Notes: a model not told the origin generated them from the letters alone. Shown: positions 29,759 through 40,974, counted from the stretch's first letter. The stretch is 64,000 nt of DNA from Arion vulgaris (GCA_020796225.1 CM036765.1:4916228-4980227); one strand, 5' to 3'. Translations and numbers: made by a program.

Positions 29759-29785
29759 GCTGCCCCCAGTTTGGGAAACGCTGGT
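29757..29785. mobile_element. hAT-like element end fragment
   Basis: TGCCCCCAGTTTGGGAAACG CTG is the reverse complement of the CAGCGTTTCCCAAA end seen at 12281. It abuts the LINE-A relic. Confidence 0.55.
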
Positions 29786-30068
29786 CTATGTTATTATATT
29801 ATATTGTTTTCTTTCTGTCTAGGTTTTGTATTTTATATAACGACTGATTTATTTTGATTGAACTATCCAGTGATCGTTCTTGTCATGTTGGGTCATTGCC
29901 ATTACAGATGAAGTTTATCATTTCTGTGGGAATTTGTTTCATGTTTCTTTGGATGCATATGTCATTGTTGTCACTGCCATTTACAGGTGAGATGTGTCAC
30001 TGACATTTACAGGTGAGATGTGTCACTGACATTTACAGGTGAGATGTGTCACTGACATTACATAAGTC
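29786..30068. other. Unassigned sequence with short tandem units
   Basis: Three units of about 25 bp (TGTGTCACTGACATTTACAG GTGAGA) lie at 29985-30060. Otherwise I see nothing. Confidence 0.5.
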
Positions 30069-30322
30069 AGGGGGTCTCTGTGACTAAGTGGTTAAGCCAT
30101 TGTTTTGTGCTCTGAAGGTCGTGGGTTTGAGTTCGAGCCACACCGTTCTGTTCATGCGTGAATTTTTCCAGAGGCCCTAGGATTGTTCCAGAAGCTGCAG
30201 AGTTTGTGCTTTGTATAATAATCTGTCCAGGTGGCGTGCCATTTCTGTGCATAGGGACAGAGCCATATGGGGTCAAACCTAGGGTAATGAAGTCAATCCT
30301 TCAGCTTTAGACCCCTTTTTCA
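30069..30322 (+). mobile_element. SINE-1, reference full copy
   Basis: GGGTCTCTGTGACTAAGTGG TTAAGCC (A-box) and GGGTTTGAGTTCGAGCC (B-box). Then CCCTAGGATTGTTCCAGAAG, GGTGGCGTGCCATTTCTGTG, GAGCCATATGGGGTCAAACC and an end of CCCCTTTTTC. Confidence 0.8.
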
Positions 30323-30482
30323 TAACTGACATGTTATTAATATTACATAAAAGATTATACTGAAACTCGGATGTGCTGGTCTAATTAGGTGCGAATATCT
30401 CTGCTTTTTGACTAACACTCTAAACTATCAGAACAATATTTACCCCCTTCCCATTCTTTGGCTTGAACCACATACTGGCCAC

Positions 30483-30632
30483 AGAGAGAGAGACCAAAAG
30501 TGGTGTTAAGAATGAATGCATGATAAGGAGAGAGAGAGAGAGAGACCAAAAGTGGTGTTAAGAATGAATGCATGATAAGGAGAGAGAGAGAGAGACCAAA
30601 AGTGGTGTTAAGAATGAATGCATGATAAGGAG
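30483..30632. repeat. About 60-bp minisatellite with GA runs
   Basis: Three units: (GA)n then CCAAAAGTGGTGTTAAGAAT GAATGCATGATAAGGA. Confidence 0.92.
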
Positions 30633-30813
30633 AAGAAGACATAAATAGTAAGGCTACATTACAGATATTCTTTGTGATTACTTGTTTGAATGATTTGTTT
30701 GTTGTTTCTTTTGAGATGTTTGTTATTCTGTCATTGACATTGTAGATCAGGTGCATCATCGCTTGATCTATCTGTCTCTTCTGTATGACACTGACAGTAT
30801 AAACCGTCCATAT

Positions 30814-31064
30814 GTTGCCGAGGCCTGCTAGAGGAGCAAATAATAGCAACACTGCGCCCTACAAGGCATGTCGTAAGAGGCGACTGAGGTAGGGGTCTAG
30901 GGAAGCTACGCTAGTAAATAAATAGCGTAGCAGAAATTTGATGTGCTTGTCTACTTGTAGGCGCATAACTAGCACAATGTGAATCGCTCTTAGGCTCAGA
31001 TCACATACAAATCACAAAAAGTGGTCAACAAGTATTCGATATGAAGCGTTCGAAGAAGTAGTAA
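30814..31064 (+). mobile_element. SINE-2 copy
   Basis: GTTGCCGAGGCCTGCTAGAG through GCATGTCGTAAGAGGCGACT to AAGCGTTCGAAGAAGTAG. Confidence 0.85.
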
Positions 31065-31780
31065 GTACAGACTATATATTGTGTCAATGTTTAATATACA
31101 GGAAAACTGCAGTAAGACTGTAGTAATGTTGAAACAGTAAAAACAAAGTACTGTAGTTTTACATGTTTGCTTTAATGTTTGATAAATCTCAACTTTCATT
31201 TGTTGTATGACATTATCTTATTGATTCATTGATTTATGATACATTGTATCATTTATATTATCATTATTGGTATCATTTAATAATATACCTCTGTAATATC
31301 ATTTTAGTTGATGCTGTACAAATTAAAATGTGTATATTTATATATATCAATTGTGAGAATAAGTTGTTTAACGTTCAAATTATCAGGTTATGTTATATTA
31401 TGTTATGTTATGCGATCAATGTCATGATACATTGGGCATTCCCATGCGTGCTCTGTCCTTCATTACAGCAGCCAACCTAAAGTCCATTTGCTCACAGTAC
31501 CCATGAGAAGTTGATTAGTATATCTTCTCTCTTAACTCCTCCCCACACCCATCTGTTCATAATACACTTTACACTAGTCTTCCACAATTACAGAACACAT
31601 GCAGATTCTACAAATTGGCATTGGCTGCCCAAGAGTGAAAACTCAGTCCTGGCTAGAAGAAGAAGAATATCTTCTCACTCTACCACAAAGACAACACTGT
31701 CTGGCATGTCGAAACTTAACTCCAAATTCTCAGACTCGTTCCAGTGTCTGAGACTCACTATATCACATAAATGAGAGCGC
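31065..31780. other. AT-rich unassigned sequence
   Basis: No protein match. From about 31.54 kb some text resembles LINE non-coding sequence, but I cannot place it. Confidence 0.35.
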
Positions 31781-32970
31781 ACCGCATTTATGACATCGAC
31801 TCTGTCCATACTTCTAACCACTTGAATCAGGGCATTATCAGGTAGTAAAGAGTATGAATGTGAAGCATGGACATTTAACAAGGTAGTGCAAAAACATATA
31901 TGATGTGCTTTTGAATATAAGTGTTACAGAAGAAGAGAACAAATATATCTATCCAGAAAGAACTCAAAATCAAAGAAAAACTGGCTGATGCTACAAATAA
32001 GAAGGAGAAAATTGATGTATTTTGGACATAAAAAAAGACACCAAAGGATGGAGAACACCATTATGGAAGGAGACATCCCAGCAAATAGGAGAAAACTCTA
32101 ATGTTGTATCAATCCTAACATCGCCAGCAGAGTTGGAAAATGTTGTATCAATCCTAACATATGCCAGCGAGAGTTGGAAAATTACTAAAGATATTGAACG
32201 TAAGTTGACGCATTTGAAAATAGATGTGTGCGAAAAGTAATCAACATAAAATGGGATGACTTAAGAAGTGATGAAATTAGAGAAATGTCTGGTCAACCAC
32301 TAGTAACGACTGTTATAAGGAGAAGATAGAAATATGTTGGACACATCTTGAAGAGAAATGTCTGGTCAACCACTAGTAACGACTGTTATAAGGAGAAGAT
32401 AGAGATATGTTGGACACATCTTGAGGAGAAATGTCTGGTCAACCACTAGTAACGACTGTTATAAGGAGAAGATAGAGATATGTTAGACACATCTTGAGGA
32501 GAAATGTCTGGTCAACCACTAGTAACGGCTGTTATAAGAAAGAGAAGATAGAGATATGTTAGACACATCTTGAGGAGAAATGTCTGGTCAACCACTAGTA
32601 ACGACTGTTATAAGAAAGAGAAGATAGAGATATGTTAGACACATCTTGAGGAGAAATGTCTGGTCAACCACTAGTAACGACTGTTATAAGGAGAAGATGG
32701 AGATATGTTAGACACATCTTGAGGAGAAATGATCAAAGAATACCAAAGCAAACATTGAAGTGGGATGCAAAGGGTTCAAGAAGGAGAGGACGCCCTAGGA
32801 AACCTTGAAACGAACTTTGCTGAGAGAGGCAAAAAATATCATCAGACTCAATTCCGTGGAAGAGACTGAGCGAGTTGCCCAGGACAGAGCAGTATGGAGA
32901 AATAACTTGCAGGCCTTATGTAATTTCAACGGTCCTAGAGGAATATATATTTCGACATAAGTGATTTTTG
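31780..32970 (+). mobile_element. LINE relic with an internally amplified C-terminal segment
   Basis: Reads KEYECEAWTFNKVVQKHI (YGCExWT-like), ILTYASESWKITKDIERKLT, then a tandem segment MSGQPLVTTVIRRR...YVGHILRR. Then NDQRIPKQTLKWDAKGSRRR, GRPRKP and a WRNNLQALCNFNGPRG-type end. Frameshifts are frequent. Confidence 0.75.
32281..32735. repeat. 73-79 bp tandem repeat inside LINE coding sequence
   Basis: Six units of GAGAAATGTCTGGTCAACCA CTAGTAACGACTGTTATAAG GAGAAGATAGAGATATGTT..ACACATCTTGAG. Each unit covers the VGHILRR part of the LINE ORF. Two units carry an extra AAAGAG. Confidence 0.92.
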
Positions 32971-32999
32971 TTTTGTTTTCCCATTCTTCCATTATGAAT

Positions 33000-33250
33000 T
33001 CTTGCGTAGTCTAGTCATAGTGCCTAATATGGCACCTATCACTGATTTTTACATGAATGTTTGTTTTCCTTATTACCAGTGTCCCTCATCATTCAGGCAA
33101 GTCTTACTCTGACTTTAGAGGTACTTGTATTTAGATCCTCAAGTAAAGAATCATGGTTTTCTGTAGTCTAACCACATACCATGTACACAGTGAGAGATTT
33201 TGGTCCAATTTGGCATTGAGCCCCAGAATTTCCATGGTACAACAAATGTA
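33000..33250. other. Unassigned repeat-like sequence
   Basis: TTTCCTTATTACCAGTGTCC then CTCATCATTCAGG resembles 11.74-11.78 kb, so this is part of a dispersed repeat of unknown type. Confidence 0.4.
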
Positions 33251-33254
33251 GTAG

Positions 33255-33800
33255 ACTTAACATAGATTGAGATAAGTTTGAGATGTATGCTGACAACAAA
33301 TGTTAGAAGAAAACTAGCCACGATAGAGATGAAGTGTCTACACAGAATGCTGGGGGTAACAAGAAGAAAACTAGTCGACGTAGAGATGAAGTGTCTACAC
33401 AGAATGCTGGGGGTAACAGAAGAAAAACTAGTCACTGATAGAGATGAAGTGTCTACACAGAATGCTGAGGGTAAATCAAAAAGGGACAGTTTAGTAATGA
33501 AGACATCAGAAACAAGTTTTTATGAGACAACTTTCAGTACTGAACTTCATCAAGAAATACTGAACAAATTAAATGGTTCGGCCACATAAGCAGATTACCA
33601 ACAGACAATGCACCTCAAAGAGCAATGTTACTACGATACAGTGGATACAAAGCAAAAAGTCATCCACGCAAAAAAGGGAGGACATAGAGATAACAGAGGC
33701 GAAGAAAGACACTGTCTATGAAGCACACACAAAAGCCTGTTCTAGAAATCTCTTCTTATCCTGAGCTGTGAGCAAAACATGATTAGAGATAAGTTGTACT
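33255..33800 (+). mobile_element. LINE-A relic with a triplicated segment
   Basis: RRKLATIEMKCLHRMLGVT appears three times in diverged, frame-broken tandem form (33290-33470). Then follow a decayed linker, LNGSAT/KWFGHIS-like text, RLPTDNAPQRAMLLRYSGYK in a broken frame and the tail CACACACAAAAGCCTGTTCT. Confidence 0.75.
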
Positions 33801-33934
33801 AGATTTAACATATTTGACAAAGTCTTTCTTCTCACACTCATCAAAAGAGATCTTTGAAAGGACTTGTGTGTTGACCCTATGAATGGGCTGTCCATTTTAT
33901 TATATACTTTTATATAGACATCTTTACAATTTGG

Positions 33935-34215
33935 ATGCAGTCAAGACAATATTGCAGGACATGTGGCTCGAATGACATATTTCAGAATTCCAAAAATACT
34001 CTTGTATAGTGAGCTGCGTAGCTGTAACGCTCCCAGGTTAGTCAAAAGCGATTCAAAGACACACTCATGAACTCTATGGAATCCTTTGGCATAAGTGTCG
34101 ACAACTGAGAGAATGTTGCTCAAGACAGATCAGCTTGGCGCACATTTCTTTGAAAGCAGTTCTTCGGCCTGCGGGGCAGGTAGAACTGCACAGATAGAAC
34201 AGAAACATTAAACTA
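33935..34215 (+). mobile_element. LINE relic, ORF2 C-terminus
   Basis: Across frameshifts: ARMTYFRIPKILLYSELRSC, SKTHSxTLWNPLA (from an NSMESFGI-like original) and ERMLLKTDQLGAHFF (from a RSAWRTF-like original). A non-LTR C-terminal tail. Confidence 0.6.
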
Positions 34216-34268
34216 GAAAGGCAGTAAAAATCCCAACAAGTGCAAGTAATCCTTACCCACATTGTAGT

Positions 34269-34505
34269 TATTCTTGACGCTCCTATCGACCACTTGTTAA
34301 CCACTTTGTATGATTTGTATGTGATCTGAGCCTAAGAGCGATTGTAAGTTGTGCACCTACAAGTAGACCAGCACATCCGATTTTTGCGATGCTTTTTATT
34401 GGCTAGGGTAGTTTCCCTAGGTCCAACATCAGTCACCTCTTACGACATGCTTTGTAGGTGGCAGTGGTACTATTCTTTGCTTCCCTTGTGGGTCACGTCA
34501 CCACA
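34269..34505 (-). mobile_element. SINE-2 copy
   Basis: TTCTTGACGCTCCTATCGAC to ACTATTCTTTGCTTCCCTTG. Its 5-prime half is included in the downstream duplication. Confidence 0.85.
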
Positions 34506-35030
34506 CTGGCAGCCCACATTGTAAAAGAACATTTCAAGCCCTCATCGGGCTCACTAGTCATCTACGCACACACACAGACAAACAGACAAACGTAACAAGT
34601 ATTGGCGGCCCACATTGTAAAAGAACATTTCAAGCTCTCATCGGGCTCACTATTTTTATTGGCTAGGGTAGTTTCCTAGGTCCAACATCAGTCACCTCTT
34701 AGACATGCTTTGTAGGTCGCAGTGGTACTATTCTTTGCTTCCCTTGTGGGTCACGTCACCACACTGGCAGCCCACATTGTAAAAGAACATTTCAAGCCCT
34801 CATCGGGCTCACTAGTCATCTACGCACACACACAGACAAACAGACAAACGTAACAAGTATTGGCGGCCCACATTGTAAAAGAACATTTCAAGCTCTCATC
34901 GGGCTCACTAGTCATCTACACACACACACAGACAAACATAACAAGTATTGGCGGCCCACATTGTAAAAGAACATTTCAAGCCCTCATCGGGCTAACTAGT
35001 CATCTACGCACACATAGACAAACATAACGC
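34490..35030. repeat. About 100-bp units and a 260-bp duplication capturing SINE-2 sequence
   Basis: Unit: GGCGGCCCACATTGTAAAAG AACATTTCAAGCCCTCATCG GGCTCACTAGTCATCTACGC plus an ACACACAGACAAACAG tract. 34393-34650 and 34651-34905 are direct repeats, each beginning in the SINE-2 core (TTTTATTGGCTAGGGTAGTT). A third half-unit follows. Confidence 0.88.
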
Positions 35031-35720
35031 AACTACATTCCCTTGGATGAAATGGTAGTCAGTATAACTATTATATAAAAATGGTTTATGATTGTTTCTT
35101 CTGTCTTTCAGCATGTCTCTACTTTATGTGTCAACTTTTGGGTATTCATCATAAGTTTTGCAATGTCTCATTCAGTTGCACACAGTTGTGACAAATGATT
35201 GTCTGAATTTGATTGCATGTTTTGTTGAGCATGATTAATTGTGTTTGTAATTGAAATGTTATGCTTTGTTCATGTCATAGTTCCCAGATATGTGCAGGAG
35301 GAATGGACAGTTAGCCAGATAGTTAGGTAGTATAATTAGATTATTTAATAGTTGAGACTATGTGTTTACTTCTATGCAGAAGTGCAACACATAACTACAA
35401 GACACGACGTTTTGTGTAGTAAAATGTGACGTGTTAGTAACGATAGGAGAGATGACATAAACATTGGGCGACCAACGTGTTCATGTGGTCCAAGTATATA
35501 ATAATGCAAATGAAACGATTCCACCTTGTTTGTTGGTATTTTCAATTGTGTGTAGCTATTAAAATATGCTATATTCATTTATAGATTTATAGAATACATT
35601 TATGGATTGACAGTGTTGTCATTGTTTTTGTTATGTTGGTGAATCATTTTTCTGTGTTGAAATCATCCAATATGTTTATTTATCCATCTGTTTATCCAAT
35701 TCTTATTTGAAGGTTTATTT
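35031..35720. other. AT-rich unassigned sequence
   Basis: I see no coding or repeat assignment. Confidence 0.4.
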
Positions 35721-35729
35721 TCATTACTT

Positions 35730-36050
35730 GTTAAAATGAATACTTGGAATGATTACTTGTTGGAGTGATTACTTGGAATGATTACTTGTTGGAGTGATTA
35801 CTTGGAATGATTACTTGTTGGAATGATTACTTGGAATGATTACTTGTTGGAATGATTACTTGGAATGATTACTTGGAATGATTACTTGGAATGATTACTT
35901 GTTGGAATGATTACTTGTTGGAATGATTACTTGTTGGAGTGATTACTTTAATTTATTACTTGATGGAGTGATTACTTTAATTGATTACTTGATGGAGTGA
36001 TTACTTGATGGAGTGATTACTTTAATTATTACTTGATGGAAGGATTACTT
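35730..36050. repeat. 16-17 bp minisatellite
   Basis: About 20 units of TTGGAATGATTACTTG with TTGGAGTG, TTAATTGATTAC and GATGGAGTG variants, arranged in runs of like variants. Confidence 0.93.
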
Positions 36051-36052
36051 GT

Positions 36053-36235
36053 TGAAATCACCTCCAGCGCTCCGTAAGTTGAATGGGCACATCAATAGGG
36101 GAAAAATAAGTCACCTGCAGCGCTTCATAAGTTGAATGAACACATCAATAGTGGGGGAATAAGTCACCTCCAGCGCTCCATAAGTTAAATGACACATCAA
36201 TAGGGAATAAGTCACCAGCGCTCCATAAGTTAAAT
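36053..36235. repeat. About 60-bp tandem repeat
   Basis: Three units: AAGTCACCTCCAGCGCTCCA TAAGTTGAATGGACACATCA ATAGGGGAATA, progressively shortened. Confidence 0.88.
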
Positions 36236-36689
36236 AGGTCTGACACGATCTATATTTGTTGTTGTTGTTACTAGTTATTACTTTACCAAGAGAAATCCAC
36301 ACATTCTGATCAGTATTTTGTATGTACATTAAGCAAAGTCTTCTATCATGTTTTCATGTCTACCATTTTAATGTGTAGCCATTCAGACATTCTAAAATTG
36401 ACAGAGGCAATATAATAATGAATCATTATTTGTATTTATTGTTTGTTTTTTTATTATTATGTTTGTATCATATTTGTGTAGATTCTCCAATATTTCTGTG
36501 CCTAGGAGAGGTAACCTCCAGCATCAGTTCTCATGGAGGTGAAACAATACAATATGGGAACTAACAGTTATGTTTTCCCATCTTAAGAGAACTACTCTTC
36601 ATTGTGGTAAGAGAATTTTGGGACAGACTGTCAGTCCCGTATCAAATTTTACAGTCGCTGATGAAGTACATATTCAGCGGCACAGCTCT

Positions 36690-36935
36690 TTGGTCCCTCG
36701 GGACTGAAAGAGACCATTGGGACTGAAAGAGACCATTGGGACTGAAAAGACCCTTGGACTGAATAGACCCTGGACTGAAATAGATCCTAGGGACTGAAAG
36801 AAATCCTCAAGACCGAAAGAGACCCTCTTTCCCAAAGAGACCCTTGTTACTGAAAGAGACCCTCTGGACAGAAATAGACCCTCTGGACCGAAAGAGACCC
36901 TCAGAACTGAAAGAGACCCTCGAGAGCGAAAGAGA
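36690..36935. repeat. About 21-bp minisatellite
   Basis: GGGACTGAAAGAGACCCTC units, about 12, with variable CTGG/TTGG. Four more units occur at 37375-37455, separated by AT-rich DNA. Confidence 0.9.
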
Positions 36936-36939
36936 CCTA

Positions 36940-37370
36940 CTAGTATAATAGTTGTTATTTTGTTTTATTGTGGATGAAGAATGTAAAAGATGGAGCATAT
37001 ATTTTGCTTCATTGAAATATATTTGTTAAAATGCCTTTTAAATTTTTATTTTTTTTTACATATTTTTTTTGTATTACCGGGAATGCTTTCATTTCTCCAC
37101 TGGTTATATTTTGTGACCACCAATTGTTTATCACCTCGTGCTATCACGAGGCCATTGTTATTATTAATTTTTTTAATCTCAATATATATAACTATAAACA
37201 GTTTTTTTTTAAATATTTTTGGATGTATTTGTTTTGATCTTACTGCAATACTCAATATCTTTATGATATTCAGTTTCATTAATATTTGGCATAGGTTAGC
37301 CAATCTGGCAACATTTGTGTGACTTGGGAAACAGCATTATAATTAGAAAGCCAGTCTTTATGTGTTATAT
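36940..37370. other. AT-rich unassigned sequence
   Basis: A 110-residue hydrophobic frame (36990-37322) exists, but its F/L/I composition follows the AT-rich DNA. There is no recognisable domain. Confidence 0.35.
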
Positions 37371-37696
37371 ATTCCTCTTTACTGAAAGAGGAGACCCTCG
37401 TTTCTGAAAGAGACCCTCGCTACTCAAAGAGACCCTCGTTACTGAAAGAGACCCTCAATCTTTCAGTGCTGAGTGTCTCGTTCAGAAAGCATGGGCACTT
37501 TTCTCTTCTACCATTTACTTCTTTATAGAGATGTTGTAGGGGGGGAATATAGTGATCTTGTGTGTGCTTGTTCTAAGGCACTTTGTAAGATGTTATTTAT
37601 TTTCATGGTCACTGAGCAAACAATTAGCAGATAAGATTGTAATAGTTGAGATGTGGATTTTCAGATAATATGGGCATATTTTATGTAAACATGAAC

Positions 37697-37947
37697 TGCC
37701 CGAGTGCTTACCTGGGCCCAAATTTGGGGTGTAAAGAATAGAATCACTGTTACCTGCCACGCATGTCGTAAGAGGCAACTAAGGAGGTTTGGCTGAAATC
37801 GGATGCACATGTCCTAAACGTGTAGAAGTCTATGCGTTTAGGGGTCTACCAAACCAATGTGCAATGTATACACATTCTTGGCAAAGATCAAACATATCAC
37901 AAGAGTGATTAAAATTGATCGTAAAGAACAAACGCAAAGAAGAAGAA
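37697..37947 (+). mobile_element. SINE-3 copy with perfect 12-bp target duplication
   Basis: From TGCCCGAGTGCTTACCTGGG to GCAAAGAAGAAGAA. It is flanked by GTAAACATGAAC at 37685-37696 and 37948-37959. An intact duplication implies a fairly recent insertion. Confidence 0.88.
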
Positions 37948-38029
37948 GTAAACATGAACACACAAATTATTTTTTTGTTTAAACTGCTGTGAAATGAGAA
38001 TTGTTGACAGATATTGTCTGTATCTTTGT

Positions 38030-38125
38030 TGGCACTAACGGACAAAGAAAATTGGGAATGGTTGGCCATAGACAGGCAAGCATGGAGAGTGGCAGTGAGG
38101 GTGGCTAAAAGAAAAGAATAAAAAT
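38030..38125 (+). mobile_element. LINE relic, extreme C-terminus
   Basis: ALTDKENWEWLAIDRQAWRV AVRVAKRK resembles the AxDRxxWRxxV end of non-LTR ORF2. Confidence 0.55.
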
Positions 38126-38261
38126 GCTGTTACATACAGAGGCAAAAAGAGAGCGCAGAGAGAACATTCTATGTATCAGCTCCAGTTTCACTTACAGCAA
38201 CTGTGGCAAGGATTGCCACTCCAAATTAGGCTATTACAGTCACAAGGAGACATTGTGATTC

Positions 38262-38350
38262 AGAACATACTACGTGACGCAGAACCTATTGTCTCCTGAG
38301 ACAGCACAGAACATACTATGTGACGCAGAACCTATTGTCTCCTGAGACAA
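38262..38350. repeat. About 47-bp direct duplication
   Basis: CAGAACATACTACGTGACGC AGAACCTATTGTCTCCTGAG AC occurs twice in tandem. Confidence 0.9.
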
Positions 38351-38484
38351 AGAGGCTGATGATGATGATGACTGAAGAGGGTATTGTTTGCTGTGTTGTG
38401 TCACAGTTTACTGCAAAGCTGCAATATCTGTTCCTTATAACATGACATATTCATTTTAGCACTGATTTTTTGGATGAGTGTTTA

Positions 38485-38620
38485 CCTACGCTATATGAAC
38501 CGTTACCTACACTCTGTGAACCGTTACCTACATGCTATGAACCATTACCTACACTCTATGAATCATTACCTACACTCTGTGAACAGTTACCTACACTATG
38601 TGAACCGTTACCAGCGCTAC
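38485..38620. repeat. 21-bp minisatellite
   Basis: About seven units of CCTACACTCTGTGAACCGTT A. One frame reads LPTLCEP repeats, 7 residues per unit, with no frame break. The surrounding 62-residue frame has no other support as a gene. Confidence 0.9.
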
Positions 38621-38639
38621 AGTGTAAGTATTCCTCTGC

Positions 38640-39050
38640 TGGAATTTTCTGTTGCTAAATCTATCTATCTATATCCTCTTTGTGTCCCGATTGCCTCATG
38701 AAGCTTTCACTGTTGCCCTTCTGCTGCCTCTCTACCAACCGTCTCCCATGCTAGGCCACACTCCTTCAACTTTCTCTCTCCACCATTCTTATCTACGTTT
38801 AATAACAAAAGGGATTTCGTGTACGAAGGTTAGTCTTCTGGAAGGAGATTTCCTTACTGGTTTGGTCTCCCTACTTCATGAAATCAGCTGCCTGATTGAC
38901 ATCTGTCCCTTCACCCGTTGTAACAATGGTATCTCTTGCTTCTATTTCCGAAATCATTATTTTTTTAAAGGAATGGGTTGTAAGCCCATTGCTCAACCCC
39001 CAACCTGGAGACCCAGGAGGTCATCTTTCCTCTGCCCTCTATTCTTCAAC
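38640..39050. other. Unassigned sequence
   Basis: A 161-residue plus frame (38652-39137) runs from here into the next array. Its text has no recognisable domain and its end is the repeat, so it is not called. Confidence 0.4.
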
Positions 39051-39054
39051 CTTT

Positions 39055-40065
39055 CTGACATGGGTGTCCCTACTAGGAGCAAAGCTTCTAATGCTCAAGG
39101 CACTAGCATTCTGCAACATAGGCTGTGTCCCTACTAGGAGCAAAGCTCCTCACAGTCTGACGGTCCTATAGAGCAAATTGTCCAAGCTTGACATGGGTGT
39201 CACGACAAGCTCTGCACATAGCTTTGATGTATAGGCATCTCTTCACACCTGACATTGTTCAGGCAGCTCTGTAGCATAGTGACATGGTGTCTATAGACAA
39301 AGCTTCTGTCAGCTAGCTCGCATGGGTGCCTATAGGGAAGTCCTCACATAGCTTTGCATGGTGTCCATATAGGAAAACTTCTACATAGTTCTGACATGGT
39401 GTCCCTACTGAGCAAAGCTTCTTCAACATAGCTTTTACATGGTGTCCTACTAGAGCAAAGCTTCTGTCACTGGCTTTCTGACATGGGTGTCCTACTAGAG
39501 CAAGCTTCTGTCAACATAGCTTCTGACATGGGTGTCCCTACTAGACAACTTGTCAACATAGCTTCTGACATGGGTGTCTCAGGAGCAAAGCTCTCAACAT
39601 AGCTTGACATGGGTGTCCCTACTAGGAGCAACGCTTCTGTCAGCATAGCTTTCTGACATGGGTGTCCTACTAGACAAGCTTCTCAACATAGCTTTCTGAC
39701 ATGGTGTCCCTACTAGACAAAGCTTCTCTCAACATAGCTTTTGACATGGGTGTCCTACAGACAAAGCTTCTGTCAACATAGCTTTGACATGGGTGTCCTA
39801 CTAGGAGCAAGCTTCTGTCAACATAGCTTCTGACATGGGTGTCCTACTAGAGCAAACCTGTCAACATAGTTTCTGACATGGGTGTCCTACTAGGAGCAAG
39901 CTTCTGTCAACATAGCTTTCTGACATGGTGTCCTACTAGAAAACTTCTGTCAACATAGCTTTCTGACATGGGTGTCCCTACTAGAGCAAAGCTTCTGTCA
40001 ACATAGCTTCTGACATGGTGTCCTATAGAACAAAGCTCCTGTCAGCATAGCTTTCTGGATCGTGA
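39055..40065. repeat. About 48-bp minisatellite with scattered 1-2 base losses
   Basis: About 21 units of GACATGGGTGTCCCTACTAG GAGCAAAGCTTCTGTCAACA TAGCTTTCT. Almost every unit lacks different single bases in short runs (GGG/GG, CCC/CC, GGAG/AG). Confidence 0.94.
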
Positions 40066-40393
40066 AGGTATAGCTCCACCTACAATTGAATGACCTCGTG
40101 GGATGTGTTAAATAAATGAGTGTACATCTATGGAATCCAATGCATCAATATGGATTCTGTTCAGTTTTTTGTTTCACACCATTCAAAACAAAACATGACT
40201 TAATTTAATTAATTTTCTGTATGACTAAAATTGTTCAGTATTTTTTGTTACCAAATATTATTCAAGTGTATAAATGGTGCTATGAAGTGAATTGCTTAAT
40301 TCGGTCATTTTCATCCCTTCCTGATTCTCTCTCTATGAAATGGATGTTTTTTTATTGTCCATTAATTTAGTATATATCAATATAACATATATA

Positions 40394-40471
40394 CAGGGTG
40401 TTCAAGATAAAAGTAGCCCAATTTACTAATAAAAGCCTGTAAATTGGGCTACTTTTATGTTGAACACCCTG
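40394..40471. mobile_element. 78-bp palindromic MITE flanked by TA
   Basis: The arms CAGGGTGTTCAAGATAAAAG TAGCCCAATTTA and their near-exact complement flank a 14-base loop. TA lies on both sides (40392-40393, 40472-40473), as for Tc1/mariner-type insertions. A diverged half-copy is at about 20600 (ATGGTGTTCAAGATAAAAGT). Confidence 0.85.
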
Positions 40472-40485
40472 TATATTCAGTCTCA

Positions 40486-40912
40486 GTGGCGTAGAGGTTA
40501 GGTGCTTGTCTCTCGTGCCAAAGGTACCAGGTTTGCTCCCTCGTTGAGCCATCTGTATATCTTTCCAGAGATCCCTGATCTCATAGTAGTTGAGATCGAG
40601 TTCCTAGTCCTATCGAAGACTGATGATAAAACATAGGTCTTGTTTTCAATTAGAGCATGTAAAAGAATCCTTGGCAGTTCAAAATTGAGAAGAGCAGGCT
40701 GGAAAACTGTTGCCTTGGCAAAATTCATTGGATATATTTTTTTAAATACAATTTTTACAAAAATATCTTCACTATCTTCAAAATGACACCAGGGACCCTT
40801 GTCTGTGATACAGAGTTTGTGCACTGCAGCTGAGATCTTCCTGTGTAAGAAAGAGATTGCAGCACACATGGTTACTCACCAAAGTGCATTCATGATGGTC
40901 ATATCAATATTT
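40486..40912 (+). mobile_element. SINE-6, reference full copy
   Basis: GTGGCGTAGAGGTTAGGTGC (A-box) and CCAGGTTTGCTCCC (B-box). Then CCCTGATCTCATAGTAGTTG, AGTTCAAAATTGAGAAGAGC, ACTATCTTCAAAATGACACC and GGTTACTCACCAAAGTGCAT. Confidence 0.75.
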
Positions 40913-40974
40913 CAACTTTATTTATTCCATTTCCAAATGCTAAATAAAACATTTGCTTCTTGATCTCAGCCATG

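Noticed and set aside
36990..37322. A small hydrophobic membrane-protein-like frame of 110 residues
   Set aside because: F/I/L content is what AT-rich DNA gives; overlapping frames on both strands are similarly open.
38652..39137. A 161-residue plus frame
   Set aside because: It runs into the 48-bp minisatellite and shows no domain or coding conservation.
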